A DNA stretch of 64,000 nucleotides from Paenibacillus sp. VTT E-133291 (GTDB taxonomy: Bacteria > Bacillota > Bacilli > Paenibacillales > Paenibacillaceae). This document shows positions 18,073 to 26,664 of the stretch, in pieces. The notes below the pieces were generated by a model, which made no database searches, had not been told where the DNA came from, and saw only the letters and a list, made by a program, of their open reading frames with translations. Location: assembly GCF_002264395.1 (NCBI RefSeq), contig NZ_NFVA01000016.1, forward strand, positions 21,856 through 85,855, written 5' to 3'. A program made the translations under genes and the position numbers. The first letter of the stretch is position 1. Each line of letters starts with the position of its first letter.

Positions 18073-18437
18073 GTGAGGAATTGAGCCGGTTGAAGTCTCG
18101 TCAGAAAAAGCGCAGTGGCGAAGGCAAAACTTCTGGCAAAAGTAAAAAAACGAATCCGCGATCGGAGGGGGCTCCTAGAAAGAGCAATCCTTCCCAGACA
18201 ACAACGGCAACTTTATCAAGGAAAGCGCGCCGTCCGGCAGCTTCTGCGAAAGGATCTAACGCTGGAAACAATGAGCAGGAAGAATCTGTTCCATCACGTT
18301 CGAATACGTATTCATCAGAACGTGTTCGGCTTAGTAAAATGTTTGTTAACTCTCTGATTTTCATTTTTGTAATATTGCTGGTAGCGCTCCTATGGTGGGG
18401 AATCGAAGGGGCGCCGCCTTTGAGTACTTTATGGTGA
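18069..18437 (+). CDS. Small tail-anchored protein with polybasic Ser/Lys-rich region
   Basis: ATG 18069 follows GGAGGGAATC and gives 122 aa. The first 90 residues are extremely rich in Lys, Arg, Ser, Asn and Thr and probably disordered; one transmembrane segment (about 96-114) lies near the end. In B. subtilis this position, between ypbD and the phosphoesterase ypbG, includes the LysM protein YpbE; no LysM domain is seen here. Its function is unknown. It is sandwiched in a translationally coupled trio. Confidence 0.7.
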   Translation: MSEELSRLKSRQKKRSGEGKTSGKSKKTNPRSEGAPRKSNPSQTTTATLSRKARRPAASAKGSNAGNNEQEESVPSRSNTYSSERVRLSKMFVNSLIFIFVILLVALLWWGIEGAPPLSTLW

Positions 18438-19276
18438 TTTTTTGGATTTGTGGATTAGTTGTGGTTGTGCTTTTGATTACGCTAATCATTGCAGTGATTA
18501 TGTTAAGTAACGCCTTTCGAAATAGAATTATTACCGAGGAAATATTTTTGAAGTCACTCCCAGATGAGTTTGATGGATTTCGTCTCTTATTTATAACCGA
18601 CATCCATCGCCGCCGCCTTCCAACAGCACTGCTGACTCCGTTAAAGGGAAAGGTGGGTGCTGTTTTATTAGGCGGTGATCTGACGGAAAAAAACAGTCCT
18701 CTGGATCGACTGACTGATAATATGACTTTAGTTACTTCTATTGCTCCAACCTATGTAGTACATGGCAATCATGATTATCGAGCTGATATTTCACTAGTTG
18801 ATCAGATTATTCGGAGCAGTGGTGCAAAGCTGTTAATGGATGAGAATGTGCGTATTGAACGTGAGGGGGCTTCTCTTTGGTTAACGGGAGTGGATTTTCC
18901 GAAAAAGGGTGGCAACACTTCTTATCGTCCATTACCAGGATTAACGTCACGTGCTTCTTCAATAAATAACACTTGTCGTATCATTCTTGTTCACGATCCG
19001 CTCTGGTTGTCCAAACGCCAAAGTGTGCCAGCAGATCTGATATTAGCAGGTCACACGCATGGAGGGCAGGTCATTCTTCCTTTTTTGGGACAAAGGCATG
19101 TGGAAAATTTTTATCATAAATATGATGCAGGAATGTTTCATTGGCCAAGAAGAGATGGGACAGGAAGGGATGCGAAGCTGCTGATTAGCAGAGGGTTTGG
19201 AACCTCTCACTTGCCAATCCGCTGGGGAAGTCCTGCTGAGATGCACATTCTAACGCTCCGTAAAGAGAAACATTAG
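18431..19276 (+). CDS. ypbG: Membrane-anchored metallophosphoesterase (YpbG-like)
   Basis: Calcineurin-like phosphoesterase with an N-terminal transmembrane segment. The metal-binding motifs appear in order: TDIH, GGDLTE, GNHD, and GHTHGGQV. The family hydrolyses phosphodiesters or phosphomonoesters at a two-metal centre; the real substrate is unknown. ATG 18431 gives 281 aa and overlaps the previous gene by seven bases; ATG 18392 is also open and adds 13 residues, and neither has a convincing ribosome-binding site. Confidence 0.85.
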   Translation: MVIFWICGLVVVVLLITLIIAVIMLSNAFRNRIITEEIFLKSLPDEFDGFRLLFITDIHRRRLPTALLTPLKGKVGAVLLGGDLTEKNSPLDRLTDNMTLVTSIAPTYVVHGNHDYRADISLVDQIIRSSGAKLLMDENVRIEREGASLWLTGVDFPKKGGNTSYRPLPGLTSRASSINNTCRIILVHDPLWLSKRQSVPADLILAGHTHGGQVILPFLGQRHVENFYHKYDAGMFHWPRRDGTGRDAKLLISRGFGTSHLPIRWGSPAEMHILTLRKEKH

Positions 19277-19310
19277 AAAGCTGTCCTTCTACATTTGAAT
19301 GGGTGGACAA

Positions 19311-19355
19311 AAAAACAGGTAATCTCCTTTGCTTCAAGGGGATTACCTGTTTTTA
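19311..19355. terminator. Bidirectional terminator
   Basis: AAAACAGGTAATC...GATTACCTGTTTT stem with an imperfect inner part (TCCTT / AAGGG) and T-runs on both strands, between convergent genes. Confidence 0.85.
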
Positions 19356-19372
19356 TTTATCCTAAATAGGAA

Positions 19373-20281
19373 TTAGCGCATCTTAAGCTCAATGCTGCGA
19401 GGGTCTACAAAGCTATAGCCCTTGCCTTCAAGAGTAGTAAGCAGTTTATCCAACGCTTCAACTGTCCAAGGTAGTTCATGCATCAGAATATTACTGCCAG
19501 AATGCAATTGATCCGTCACATTTTTGATTAACTTATCTGTTTTTCCGGTTTCTTTCTCTTTCATTTCCCAGTCCAGTGATCCATTGGACCAGGTCATATA
19601 CAACATCCCATTCTCAGCGGAAATCTTCTTGCCTACATCTCCGCCAGCACCATGTGGGGGACGGAAAAACTGAGGGACTTCACCGATAATCTCCTTGACC
19701 GCATTTTGAACGTCTTCGATTTGCTTTTTGACCTCAGTGTAAGACTTGTCCTTCAACACAATATGATCCCAGCTATGGTTGCCGATAATTCCTCCGCGGT
19801 TATGAATTAACTCTAGAAGCTCGGGATGGGCTTTAACGCGGTATCCATTTACGAAGAAGATCGCTTTGGCCTGATGTTTGTCCAGAACATCCATTAACGG
19901 ATTGATCATATCCGCATCTTTGGGACCGTCATCAAAAGTGAGCAACACGACTTTTTTATTTGTAGTTTCCTCATTTGGGACAATGTCGTAATTTTTGTTC
20001 ATATGGTACAGCAGTGGGATTTTAGCGGAGGCTTCATCCTTACTGGCTGTATTATTACTACCTGTAGTTCCTCCATCTGCTGATGCTTCAGGGGTAGGGC
20101 TGGCTGTAACCTCAGGCGAAGGCGCTGTAGTTGCTGCGCTCTGTGTAGCTGCCGCCGTAGGCGTATTCTTTGTGGTGTTTGTATCCTCGGCGGTCTTTCC
20201 ATTTGCACCGCTGTTGCCACAGGCTGTCAGCAGTAAGGTAGCCAGTAGGAGCACTGATGTCATTTTACCCACTTTTTTCAA
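19373..20281 (-). CDS. Polysaccharide deacetylase lipoprotein
   Basis: Secreted lipoprotein (lipobox LTAC, Cys21) with a Thr/Ala/Pro/Ser-rich linker (about 25-85) and a NodB-type deacetylase domain. Motif 1 TFDDGP is at 115-120, the metal-binding HSWDH has His169 and His173, and RPPHG and LMHE follow. Such enzymes remove N- or O-acetyl groups from peptidoglycan or chitin-type polymers at the cell surface; the target here is unknown. The 302-aa frame begins at a TTG; the ATG six codons later is the alternative. Confidence 0.88.
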   Translation of the reverse strand: MKKVGKMTSVLLLATLLLTACGNSGANGKTAEDTNTTKNTPTAAATQSAATTAPSPEVTASPTPEASADGGTTGSNNTASKDEASAKIPLLYHMNKNYDIVPNEETTNKKVVLLTFDDGPKDADMINPLMDVLDKHQAKAIFFVNGYRVKAHPELLELIHNRGGIIGNHSWDHIVLKDKSYTEVKKQIEDVQNAVKEIIGEVPQFFRPPHGAGGDVGKKISAENGMLYMTWSNGSLDWEMKEKETGKTDKLIKNVTDQLHSGSNILMHELPWTVEALDKLLTTLEGKGYSFVDPRSIELKMR

Positions 20282-20366
20282 CTCACTTTCTTCTTATTAG
20301 GTTGCATGAGCGGCAATCTTTCCGCGAACACTAAACATGATTTTACCATACAAGGAGGCTGGAAAT

Positions 20367-20762
20367 ATGAATACTTCGTCATTTTTATGTGGGGTGCTGA
20401 TGGGCGTTGCAGCCAGTATGATTATGTCCAAAAAGCGGAATTCTCTAATGTCTTCGCTGGGGCAATCGGGCGGTTCCATGAGTGGAGCTGCAGATAAAGC
20501 AAAAGAAAAAATAATTGGTATGGCTACGACAGGGTTTGGAAACACTGCTGCTTCAAGCAGCAATGCAAGCAGTAATACAAGCAGCAATGCTCAAAGTAAT
20601 GGTTCGAACAGCGGAACCTCTGAGCATAAATCGGAATCACCGGTTAAATCAAAAGAATCCAATCTCAAATTACTGAAGGATTTCATTCGTAACAATCCTG
20701 AAGTGAAGAGCGAAGTGGAGCAAATTCTTAAAGAAACGCATACTGCCATACCGGGATTGTAA
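20367..20762 (+). CDS. Small membrane protein with Ser/Asn-rich linker
   Basis: ATG 20367 follows CAAGGAGGCT and gives 131 aa. An N-terminal hydrophobic segment (about 5-20) ends in SKKR, followed by a region rich in Ser, Asn, Gly and Thr built from near-repeats of Ser-Ser-Asn-Ala, and an acidic/basic helical C-terminus (LLKDFIRNNPEVKSEVEQIL). The overall look is that of YtxH-like or spore-associated small proteins, but I cannot assign a family. Confidence 0.6.
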   Translation: MNTSSFLCGVLMGVAASMIMSKKRNSLMSSLGQSGGSMSGAADKAKEKIIGMATTGFGNTAASSSNASSNTSSNAQSNGSNSGTSEHKSESPVKSKESNLKLLKDFIRNNPEVKSEVEQILKETHTAIPGL

Positions 20763-20779
20763 CCGTAAAGGACTCCTTC

Positions 20780-20825
20780 AGAATCATTTTGAGGATGAAA
20801 TATTCCGCAGAATGATTCTTTTTTA
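20780..20825 (+). terminator. Terminator
   Basis: Stem AGAATCATT / AATGATTCT with a 22-base loop and a run of seven T, 18 bp after the preceding ORF. Confidence 0.65.
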
Positions 20826-21025
20826 TATTCAAGGGCTTGAAAATGGTTTATGAATTAGAATAAGCTCTTCAGTAGTAGCAATGCTTTAAGAGGATTTTAT
20901 ATATTTATTTTCGTGCATTTATCTCTGCAAAATGATAACATACATACATAGTAACCATTTTTGGCTCATTACTCGGGACTCATCATACATTATAATAAAT
21001 GAGCTTGCAAAAGGAGGATCCTGTC

Positions 21026-21640
21026 ATGAGAATAGAGCGATTAAGTCAAGATAAGATACGGATTTTCCTCACTTTTGACGACCTGAGCGAGCGGGGCATC
21101 CAGAAGGAAGACATGTGGCAGGAAGTTCCCAAGGTTCATGACCTGTTTACGGAGATGATGGACCAAGCATATAGTGAACTAGGTTTTGATGCTACTGGTC
21201 CGCTTGCCGTAGAAGTTTTCGCATTGCCCGCCCAAGGCATGGTCGTTATAGTGACCCGAGGAAAATATGATCACCATCAGTACGGTGCGTCCGGGGAAGA
21301 AGAATTGCCAGAAGAGATTTACGAAATGGAAGTTACTCTTGAACAAAGCGACTCCATTGTATATGCATTCCGCGATTTCGAGGTTCTTGTTGAAGCGGCT
21401 CATGTGCTCATTGGTAATATTACTTCCCAGGGGAAACTGTATTCTTATAACAATAAATGGTATCTGTATTTCGATCCTAAGGAATTTGAAGAAACAGCGT
21501 TGTCAGGTCTTGTTGGCGTACTAGCTGAGTTTGGAGATTCCTCGCCGGTTACTGAAGCTGTTCTCGATGAATACGGGAAGACAGTAATGCCGGAGAATGC
21601 AGTCCAGTTATTGTGCACTCATTTTAAGCGTCAGGATTAA
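21026..21640 (+). CDS. MecA-family ClpC adaptor
   Basis: A 204-aa protein of the MecA/YpbH family, adaptors that deliver substrates to the ClpCP protease. The N-terminal substrate-binding part (MRIERLSQDKIRIFLTFDDL) and the C-terminal ClpC-binding part are both present. B. subtilis has two paralogues, mecA and ypbH (mecB); the location in the ypb region fits ypbH, but many relatives have only one copy, so I leave the symbol open. ATG 21026 follows AAAGGAGGATC. A likely -10 (TATAAT) lies at 20991-20996. Confidence 0.9.
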   Translation: MRIERLSQDKIRIFLTFDDLSERGIQKEDMWQEVPKVHDLFTEMMDQAYSELGFDATGPLAVEVFALPAQGMVVIVTRGKYDHHQYGASGEEELPEEIYEMEVTLEQSDSIVYAFRDFEVLVEAAHVLIGNITSQGKLYSYNNKWYLYFDPKEFEETALSGLVGVLAEFGDSSPVTEAVLDEYGKTVMPENAVQLLCTHFKRQD

Positions 21641-21648
21641 ATAACATG

Positions 21649-21695
21649 ATAGGGCTGATATGCATTATTTTAGCTGTTTAGCCCTATTCTTGTTC
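21649..21695 (+). terminator. Probable terminator after the MecA-family gene
   Basis: Stem ATAGGGCT / AGCCCTAT with a 23-base loop; the T-run is broken (TCTTGTTCTT), so it may be leaky. Confidence 0.5.
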
Positions 21696-21788
21696 TTGAT
21701 GGTATGGCGGTCATTCTTGAATTAAAGCTGTTATCTGCCTTGCTGTAATCAGCAGAATAAGGCGCTAGGGATATAGGGAGGTTATTCG

Positions 21789-22484
21789 GTGCTCGTGTTA
21801 TCGGTTATTTCGTCGGCAGTAGCGCCGGGACTTGCTCTGCTGACCTTTTTTTATTTGAAAGATAAGTATGATCAAGAACCGCTTCATATCGTTATTAAGG
21901 TGTTCCTGCTAGGCCTTCTGATTGTATTCCCTGTTATGATCATTCAGAGAGGACTAATGCTGGGACTGAATGGCGGTCCTTATGTGGAGTCGTTTCTCAT
22001 ATCTGCTGGCGTGGAAGAATGTTTAAAATGGTTTGTGCTTTACCATATGATTTACAATCACACCGAATTTGACGAGCCATATGATGGGATACTATACGCC
22101 GTAGCGATTTCGCTCGGCTTCGCAACAATAGAAAATATAATGTACGCTTGGTATAGCAATGCATCAATCGGTTCCATGTTCCTGAGAGCCTTGCTTCCGG
22201 TTTCTGGACACGCTATGTTTGGTGTAATCATGGGCTATCATTTAGGGAGAGCCAAGTTCTCAAAAGGAGTTAAAACAAAAGGGATCCTGTTAATCTCTAT
22301 CTTGCTTCCATGGTTGTGGCATGGGATTTATGACTTTATTTTGAGTACGACAGCTAACTACTGGATATGGTTTATTGTTCCTCTGATGGCTATTCTATGG
22401 TACGGAGGGATGGGGAAAGTGGATAGGGCGAATAGCCGGTCCCCTTTCCGCTTTCTGAAACGAGAAGAAGAGGTTAACCTATAA
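21789..22484 (+). CDS. prsW: Intramembrane protease PrsW
   Basis: Polytopic membrane protease (231 aa) that in B. subtilis makes the first cut in the anti-sigma factor RsiW. The signature E-E-x-x-K (Glu76, Glu77, Lys80), the FATIEN motif and a conserved His in SGHAMFG are all present, with about seven hydrophobic segments. GTG 21789 follows GGGAGG. It is located as in Bacillus, before ypeB. An ECF sigma/anti-sigma pair at 60.4-61.6 kb in the same window is a plausible target. Confidence 0.9.
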   Translation: MLVLSVISSAVAPGLALLTFFYLKDKYDQEPLHIVIKVFLLGLLIVFPVMIIQRGLMLGLNGGPYVESFLISAGVEECLKWFVLYHMIYNHTEFDEPYDGILYAVAISLGFATIENIMYAWYSNASIGSMFLRALLPVSGHAMFGVIMGYHLGRAKFSKGVKTKGILLISILLPWLWHGIYDFILSTTANYWIWFIVPLMAILWYGGMGKVDRANSRSPFRFLKREEEVNL

Positions 22485-22558
22485 TCGAGATGGACACACT
22501 TATATTCAAAGGATTGTTCCTTAGCGGGAGATTCCAGAGAGGAGAGAGGTGTCTTTTT

Positions 22559-22705
22559 TTGCGTATAAAAGTCCGTATACTTTGCAAACAATGCGGTGAG
22601 ACCTACATATTAAGAGGGATAAAAGAGCAGGGTGTGATTCAAACCGGCTTTAAGCAATGCCTTTGTAGTAATAGCAGTGGCTTTGAAATTGAAGAGAGAG
22701 CATAA
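22559..22705 (+). CDS. Small zinc-ribbon-like protein
   Basis: A 48-aa ORF starting at TTG 22559, nine bases after GGAGAGAGG. It has C9-x2-C12 and C34-x-C36, the four ligands of a small zinc ribbon (CKQCGETY and KQCLCS), with no membrane segment. Function unknown. It sits exactly where sleB is found in Bacillus, between prsW and ypeB. The clear ribosome-binding site and paired cysteines argue that it is real. Confidence 0.55.
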   Translation: MRIKVRILCKQCGETYILRGIKEQGVIQTGFKQCLCSNSSGFEIEERA

Positions 22706-22844
22706 GCGCTATGCTATGCAAATTTGGAGTGAAATCCCTCTATCCAAACACTTTGGTCATATTCTGTTACAGGAGGGTGCATAAGACTCCTAGTTTATTG
22801 TCAAACTAACGCCAATAAGCTATCGAAAGGAGTCTTGTAGCCCT

Positions 22845-24203
22845 ATGTACAAAAGATTAAGTGCTGTAATGTTCCCGCTGACTGCGCTGCTGTTAATTGG
22901 AGCGCTCGTGTGGGGTTATCAGGAGAATCAGGAGAAGAATGCGATCTTAATTAAGGCGGAGAACCAATATCAGCGTGCCTTTCATGATTTGTCTTACCAC
23001 GTGGAGCGTCTTCATGGAGAGCTGGGAAACACACTAGCTGTTAACTCCGCTTCTAACGGGATGCACCGCAAAGGACTTGTTAATGTGTGGCGGATGACCA
23101 GTGAGGCACAAAATGAAATTAATCAGTTGCCACTCACATTACTGCCTTTTAGCAAAACGGAGGAGTTTCTGTCCAAAATCTCAAACTTTTCTTATAAAGC
23201 TGGGATTCGTGATTTCACTAAGAAGCCTTTGACAGATGGTGAATTGAGCAATTTAAAAGCATTGTATAAGAGCTCTGGAGAAATCTCAAAAGATTTGCAA
23301 GATGTTCAGAATAAAGTGATTGGTAGCCGCTTGCGCTGGATGGATGTTGAAACCGCATTGGCTACAGAGAATAAGGCAGAAGATAATTCGATTATTGACG
23401 GCTTCAAGTCGGTGGACAAACGTGTCGAAGGTTACCCTGACCTGGATTGGGGTCCTTCAGTTGCTAGCATTTACGATAAACGCTCTGTAAAAATGCTCGG
23501 AGGTACCCCTGTTTCAGTTGAAGATATTAAACGTAAAGCCATTAAGTTTGCTAACGCAGGCTCGAATGCTAAGGTAGACGTTAAAGAAAACGGCAAAAAT
23601 ACGAAGTGGCCTTCTTATACGGCTACAGTCAGTGGTTCGAATAATAAGCAGATGACCAGTATGGATTTCACTAAAAATGGTGGTTTACTGATCTCTTATT
23701 ACGATAACCGAGAGATAGGACCTGCTAAGGTAACCCTAGAAGAAGCAGTTACCAAGGCGGAGCAGTTTCTTAAGAAAAAAGGATATCCTCATATGACTGC
23801 GGTTAATGCTGACCGTTATGATAATATCGGGAATTTAATCTTTGTAACGAGCCAAAATGATGTCTTGATTTATCCTGAGAAAATGACGATCCGTATTGGA
23901 CTTGATACTGGGACAGCGGTTGGTTTTGAGGCTAGCGAATATGTCAATGAGCATAAGGACAATCGCAAGATTCCAAAGCCAAAGCTGACCCTTGCAGAAG
24001 CGAAGAAATTTCTGAATTCGGATTTCAATGAGAATTACCATCGCATGGCTTGGATTAAAAATGATGACTCCGTAGAAGTCTTGACTTACGAATTTGGCGG
24101 AAAGGTAAATGGTACTCAGTATCGTATTTATCTTAATGCGGACGATGGCATCGAAGAGTCCGTGGAAGAAATCAGGCCTTCTTCAGGCCTAGAACAAAAA
24201 TGA
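22845..24203 (+). CDS. ypeB: Germination protein YpeB
   Basis: Spore protein required to place and stabilise the cortex-lytic enzyme SleB in the inner spore membrane/cortex. A 452-aa protein with an N-terminal transmembrane anchor (about 8-24), a helical N-terminal domain and repeated PepSY-like domains in the C-terminal half (DIKRKAIKFANAG, TLEEAVTKAEQFLKKKGY, TLAEAKKFLN). ATG 22845 lies 12 bases behind AAAGGAG. In Bacillus it forms an operon with sleB; no sleB is present here. Confidence 0.92.
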   Translation: MYKRLSAVMFPLTALLLIGALVWGYQENQEKNAILIKAENQYQRAFHDLSYHVERLHGELGNTLAVNSASNGMHRKGLVNVWRMTSEAQNEINQLPLTLLPFSKTEEFLSKISNFSYKAGIRDFTKKPLTDGELSNLKALYKSSGEISKDLQDVQNKVIGSRLRWMDVETALATENKAEDNSIIDGFKSVDKRVEGYPDLDWGPSVASIYDKRSVKMLGGTPVSVEDIKRKAIKFANAGSNAKVDVKENGKNTKWPSYTATVSGSNNKQMTSMDFTKNGGLLISYYDNREIGPAKVTLEEAVTKAEQFLKKKGYPHMTAVNADRYDNIGNLIFVTSQNDVLIYPEKMTIRIGLDTGTAVGFEASEYVNEHKDNRKIPKPKLTLAEAKKFLNSDFNENYHRMAWIKNDDSVEVLTYEFGGKVNGTQYRIYLNADDGIEESVEEIRPSSGLEQK

Positions 24204-24250
24204 GCAAACAGGGCGCATCCATTATTTGGATGCGCCCTGTTTGCTTTTTA
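24203..24250 (+). terminator. Terminator after ypeB
   Basis: Nineteen-base perfect stem AGCAAACAGGGCGCATCCA...GGATGCGCCCTGTTTGCT with a short AT loop and five T. Very strong. Confidence 0.92.
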
Positions 24251-24290
24251 AAATTCAAAATAATATTTATCTCATTGGGTGATATTCCCA

Positions 24291-24299
24291 TGCTATAAT
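24291..24299 (+). promoter_or_regulatory. Extended -10 promoter of the PilZ gene
   Basis: TGCTATAAT, a full extended -10 element 35 bp before the start codon; no clear -35. Confidence 0.6.
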
Positions 24300-24333
24300 C
24301 ATTGTTAACTATACTGATTTGGCGGTGACATCT

Positions 24334-24987
24334 TTGTATCCTAAAATTAATGAATATCTATACATACAGGTTGCTTCCAGTGACGCTGCTGAAGCAGAAG
24401 TTGAATATAGATCGAGAATTGCAGAGACGGAGGACGACGCATTCCTCATTGAAATTCCTATGTTGGAGAGTAACGGTCGTCTGAAACGACTTTTTATGGG
24501 GGACGAGCTTTCGGTTTATTTTATTACTGAGGGTGGCATTAAAAATTACTTTAATACTCATGTTCTGGGGTTTAAAGAAGATGTAATTCGTATGGTCCGG
24601 ATACAAAAACCAGAGGCGGATTCTATTTTCAAAATTCAGAGACGAAGCTTTTTTCGGGTAAATGCAGATCTTGAATTAGCTGTGAAGGATAACTTTGGAA
24701 AAAGATTCCTTGTACGTACAGATGATATCGGTGGCGGAGGAACGTCTTTCTTGGTGGATCACCAAGTGAAGCTCGAGGTGGGAGCGAAATTATCCTGCTG
24801 GGTTCTAGTACCTTATCGAAATGGTAGTATTGAGCATGTGGACTTTGAAGGTGAAATAGTTCGGATTAAAAAGCTTGAAAACGGGCGCCAATTGGCCATG
24901 CTGAAATTTGTGGCTATTACGGATAATGAGCGTCAGAAAATAATACGTTACTGCTTTGAACGGCAGTTTGATTTCCGCAACCGATAG
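24334..24987 (+). CDS. ypfA: PilZ-domain c-di-GMP-binding protein (YpfA-like)
   Basis: YcgR-type protein with an N-terminal PilZN/YcgR_2 domain (about 5-95) and a C-terminal PilZ domain (about 98-210). In Bacillus the family (YpfA/MotI) binds c-di-GMP and brakes the flagellar motor. The RxxxR motif is present (R-S-F-F-R), but the second motif, normally D/N-x-S-x-x-G, reads D-I-G-G-G-G, so Ser is replaced by Gly. TTG 24334, six bases after GGCGGTG, gives 217 aa; TTG 24319 is possible. It is located before cmk as in Bacillus. Confidence 0.85.
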   Translation: MYPKINEYLYIQVASSDAAEAEVEYRSRIAETEDDAFLIEIPMLESNGRLKRLFMGDELSVYFITEGGIKNYFNTHVLGFKEDVIRMVRIQKPEADSIFKIQRRSFFRVNADLELAVKDNFGKRFLVRTDDIGGGGTSFLVDHQVKLEVGAKLSCWVLVPYRNGSIEHVDFEGEIVRIKKLENGRQLAMLKFVAITDNERQKIIRYCFERQFDFRNR

Positions 24988-25020
24988 GCATTTTTCTTAG
25001 CTCTATTAAGCGTTCTGATT

Positions 25021-25049
25021 TTGCACTGAAGTATAAACTGTGGTATAAT
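25021..25049 (+). promoter_or_regulatory. Sigma-A promoter of the cmk-plsC operon
   Basis: TTGCAC (25021-25026), 17-bp spacer, TATAAT (25044-25049). Start of transcription is expected near 25056, 140 nt before cmk. Confidence 0.75.
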
Positions 25050-25059
25050 TTTATAAGTC

Positions 25060-25081
25060 GCAGGCAATGCCTGCTTTTTTC
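25060..25081 (+). terminator. Hairpin plus T-run just behind the cmk promoter
   Basis: GCAGGC-AAT-GCCTGC followed by seven T, a compact terminator shape. It begins only a few nucleotides after the expected cmk start site, so it more likely stops readthrough from the upstream PilZ gene than the cmk transcript itself. Confidence 0.6.
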
Positions 25082-25194
25082 TTGATAATATCATCAAGCA
25101 TATCCATTTGTATGTGCTCCTTGATATTGCAGGAACGAACTTGACATCGCTAGATGCTTTTCTTATGAAAGAGTGTTTGAGGAGGAATGCCCCG

Positions 25195-25905
25195 TTGGAT
25201 AGGCAGGGTACACATACTTACGACAGAATTAACGTCGCCATCGACGGACCTGCCGGGGCAGGCAAGAGTACTGTAGCCCGATTGGTAGCCCAGAAGTTGT
25301 CTTATATTTATGTCGATACAGGCGCAATGTACCGGGCAATCACCTGGTATATGATCCGAGAAGGCATAGAACCGGAAGATCAGAATCAAGTGAACCAGAA
25401 AGTTCACGATATGGTTATTGAGCTTATTCCGGAAAAAGACATCCAGAAGGTGCTGATTAATGGGGAAGACGTAACGCCGCATATTCGGAGTCTTCAGGTT
25501 AGCGGCCTTGTGTCGCAGTATTCGAAGATCGAAGGTGTAAGGTCCAGACTGAGTCATTTGCAGCGTCAGATGGCGCTTCGCAAAGGCGTTGTAATGGATG
25601 GCCGCGATATCGGTACGACCGTGCTGCCCGATGCCGAAGTAAAGATTTTTATGACGGCAAGTGTGGAAGAAAGAGCTCTCCGTCGTTATAAGGAATTGAG
25701 AGGCGCGGAATCGGTGACGCTTCAGCAGCTTGAACATGATATTGCACAGCGGGATCGTCTGGATGAAGGACGGGAAATTTCACCGCTGCGCCGTGCGGAA
25801 GATGCAATTCTTCTGGACACGACCTTTATGGATATCGATCAAGTTGTGGAGGCCATTGTATCCCATTGTAGATCTCATGTTGACGGGGAGAGAAATCATT
25901 TATGA
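25195..25905 (+). CDS. cmk: Cytidylate kinase Cmk
   Basis: Phosphorylates CMP and dCMP with ATP in pyrimidine nucleotide metabolism. The P-loop GPAGAGKST is at residues 18-26, followed by YVDTGAMYRAITW, GRDIGT and the RD-rich lid (AQRDRLDEGREISPL). TTG 25195, eight bases after GGAGGA, gives 236 aa, normal for Cmk; the frame is open further upstream to 25108, but that extension has no family similarity. It overlaps plsC by four bases. Confidence 0.93.
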   Translation: MDRQGTHTYDRINVAIDGPAGAGKSTVARLVAQKLSYIYVDTGAMYRAITWYMIREGIEPEDQNQVNQKVHDMVIELIPEKDIQKVLINGEDVTPHIRSLQVSGLVSQYSKIEGVRSRLSHLQRQMALRKGVVMDGRDIGTTVLPDAEVKIFMTASVEERALRRYKELRGAESVTLQQLEHDIAQRDRLDEGREISPLRRAEDAILLDTTFMDIDQVVEAIVSHCRSHVDGERNHL

Positions 25906-26489
25906 TTTATGTATTTTGCCGAGGATTGCTTCGCTTGATTTACGCAATTGTTTTCCCGCTTAAGATTGTGGGGGAAGAGAATGTGCCAAAGGAGGGCGGG
26001 GTGCTGCTCTGTGCCAACCATATTAGTTTGCTGGATCCGATGACTATCGGGATTAAGTTAGACCGTCAGGTAAAGTATATGGCTAAGGCAGAACTTTTTA
26101 AGGTTCCTGTGCTTGGCTGGCTCATTAACAAATTGGGTGCTTTTCCGGTTAAACGTGGTGGCGTAAGCAAAGAATCCATTAAAACGGCCCTTAACACACT
26201 TCGTGGTGGTAATGTCATGGGTATCTTCCCGGAGGGTACGCGTAACTCTGATGCCGGAGTTGCCAAGAAAGGTGCTGCAAGCTTTGCACTTCGAAGCGGT
26301 GCTGCAGTTGTTCCAGCCGCAATTGTCGGTGAGTACAAACCCTTTCGACGGATGGTTGTAGTCTATGGGGCTCCTATAGATCTCAGTCAATTTGCCGGTG
26401 CAGGAAGTGAATCTCTCGAGGCTGTTACCGATGTCATTATGGAACGCATCAATGAGATGAAGAAGTCGGGTATACCAACCGTTGGTTAA
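25902..26489 (+). CDS. plsC: 1-acyl-sn-glycerol-3-phosphate acyltransferase PlsC
   Basis: Membrane-associated acyltransferase that makes phosphatidic acid from lysophosphatidic acid. The catalytic H-x4-D motif is NHISLLD (His40, Asp45) and the substrate-binding FPEGTR is at 109-114. Length 195 aa. ATG 25902 overlaps the cmk stop, so the pair is coupled. Together with plsY and gpsA downstream, most of the early phospholipid pathway is in this window. Confidence 0.92.
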   Translation: MIYVFCRGLLRLIYAIVFPLKIVGEENVPKEGGVLLCANHISLLDPMTIGIKLDRQVKYMAKAELFKVPVLGWLINKLGAFPVKRGGVSKESIKTALNTLRGGNVMGIFPEGTRNSDAGVAKKGAASFALRSGAAVVPAAIVGEYKPFRRMVVVYGAPIDLSQFAGAGSESLEAVTDVIMERINEMKKSGIPTVG

Positions 26490-26520
26490 GGGATAAACGG
26501 AATCACAAATTTCGTCCTGT

Positions 26521-26529
26521 GCTATGATT
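26521..26529 (+). promoter_or_regulatory. Extended -10 promoter of the S1-domain gene
   Basis: TGCTATGAT, extended -10 form, 136 bp before the start codon; no -35 recognisable. Confidence 0.5.
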
Positions 26530-26664
26530 AAATAACGGCATAGTCGCTATTTTTTGGAACATACTATCTTCAAGTGTAATTTGTAATACCAAGCAATGCT
26601 TGTTTTGAACTCTGCTATACGCAGGTTTAAATAAATGGGGTTTTGAATCGAGGAGGCTAATCAC

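Noticed and set aside
22740..22800. GTCATATT...CATAAGAC as a sporulation promoter for ypeB
   Set aside because: Matches are partial to several sporulation sigma factors and the spacing suits none of them well.
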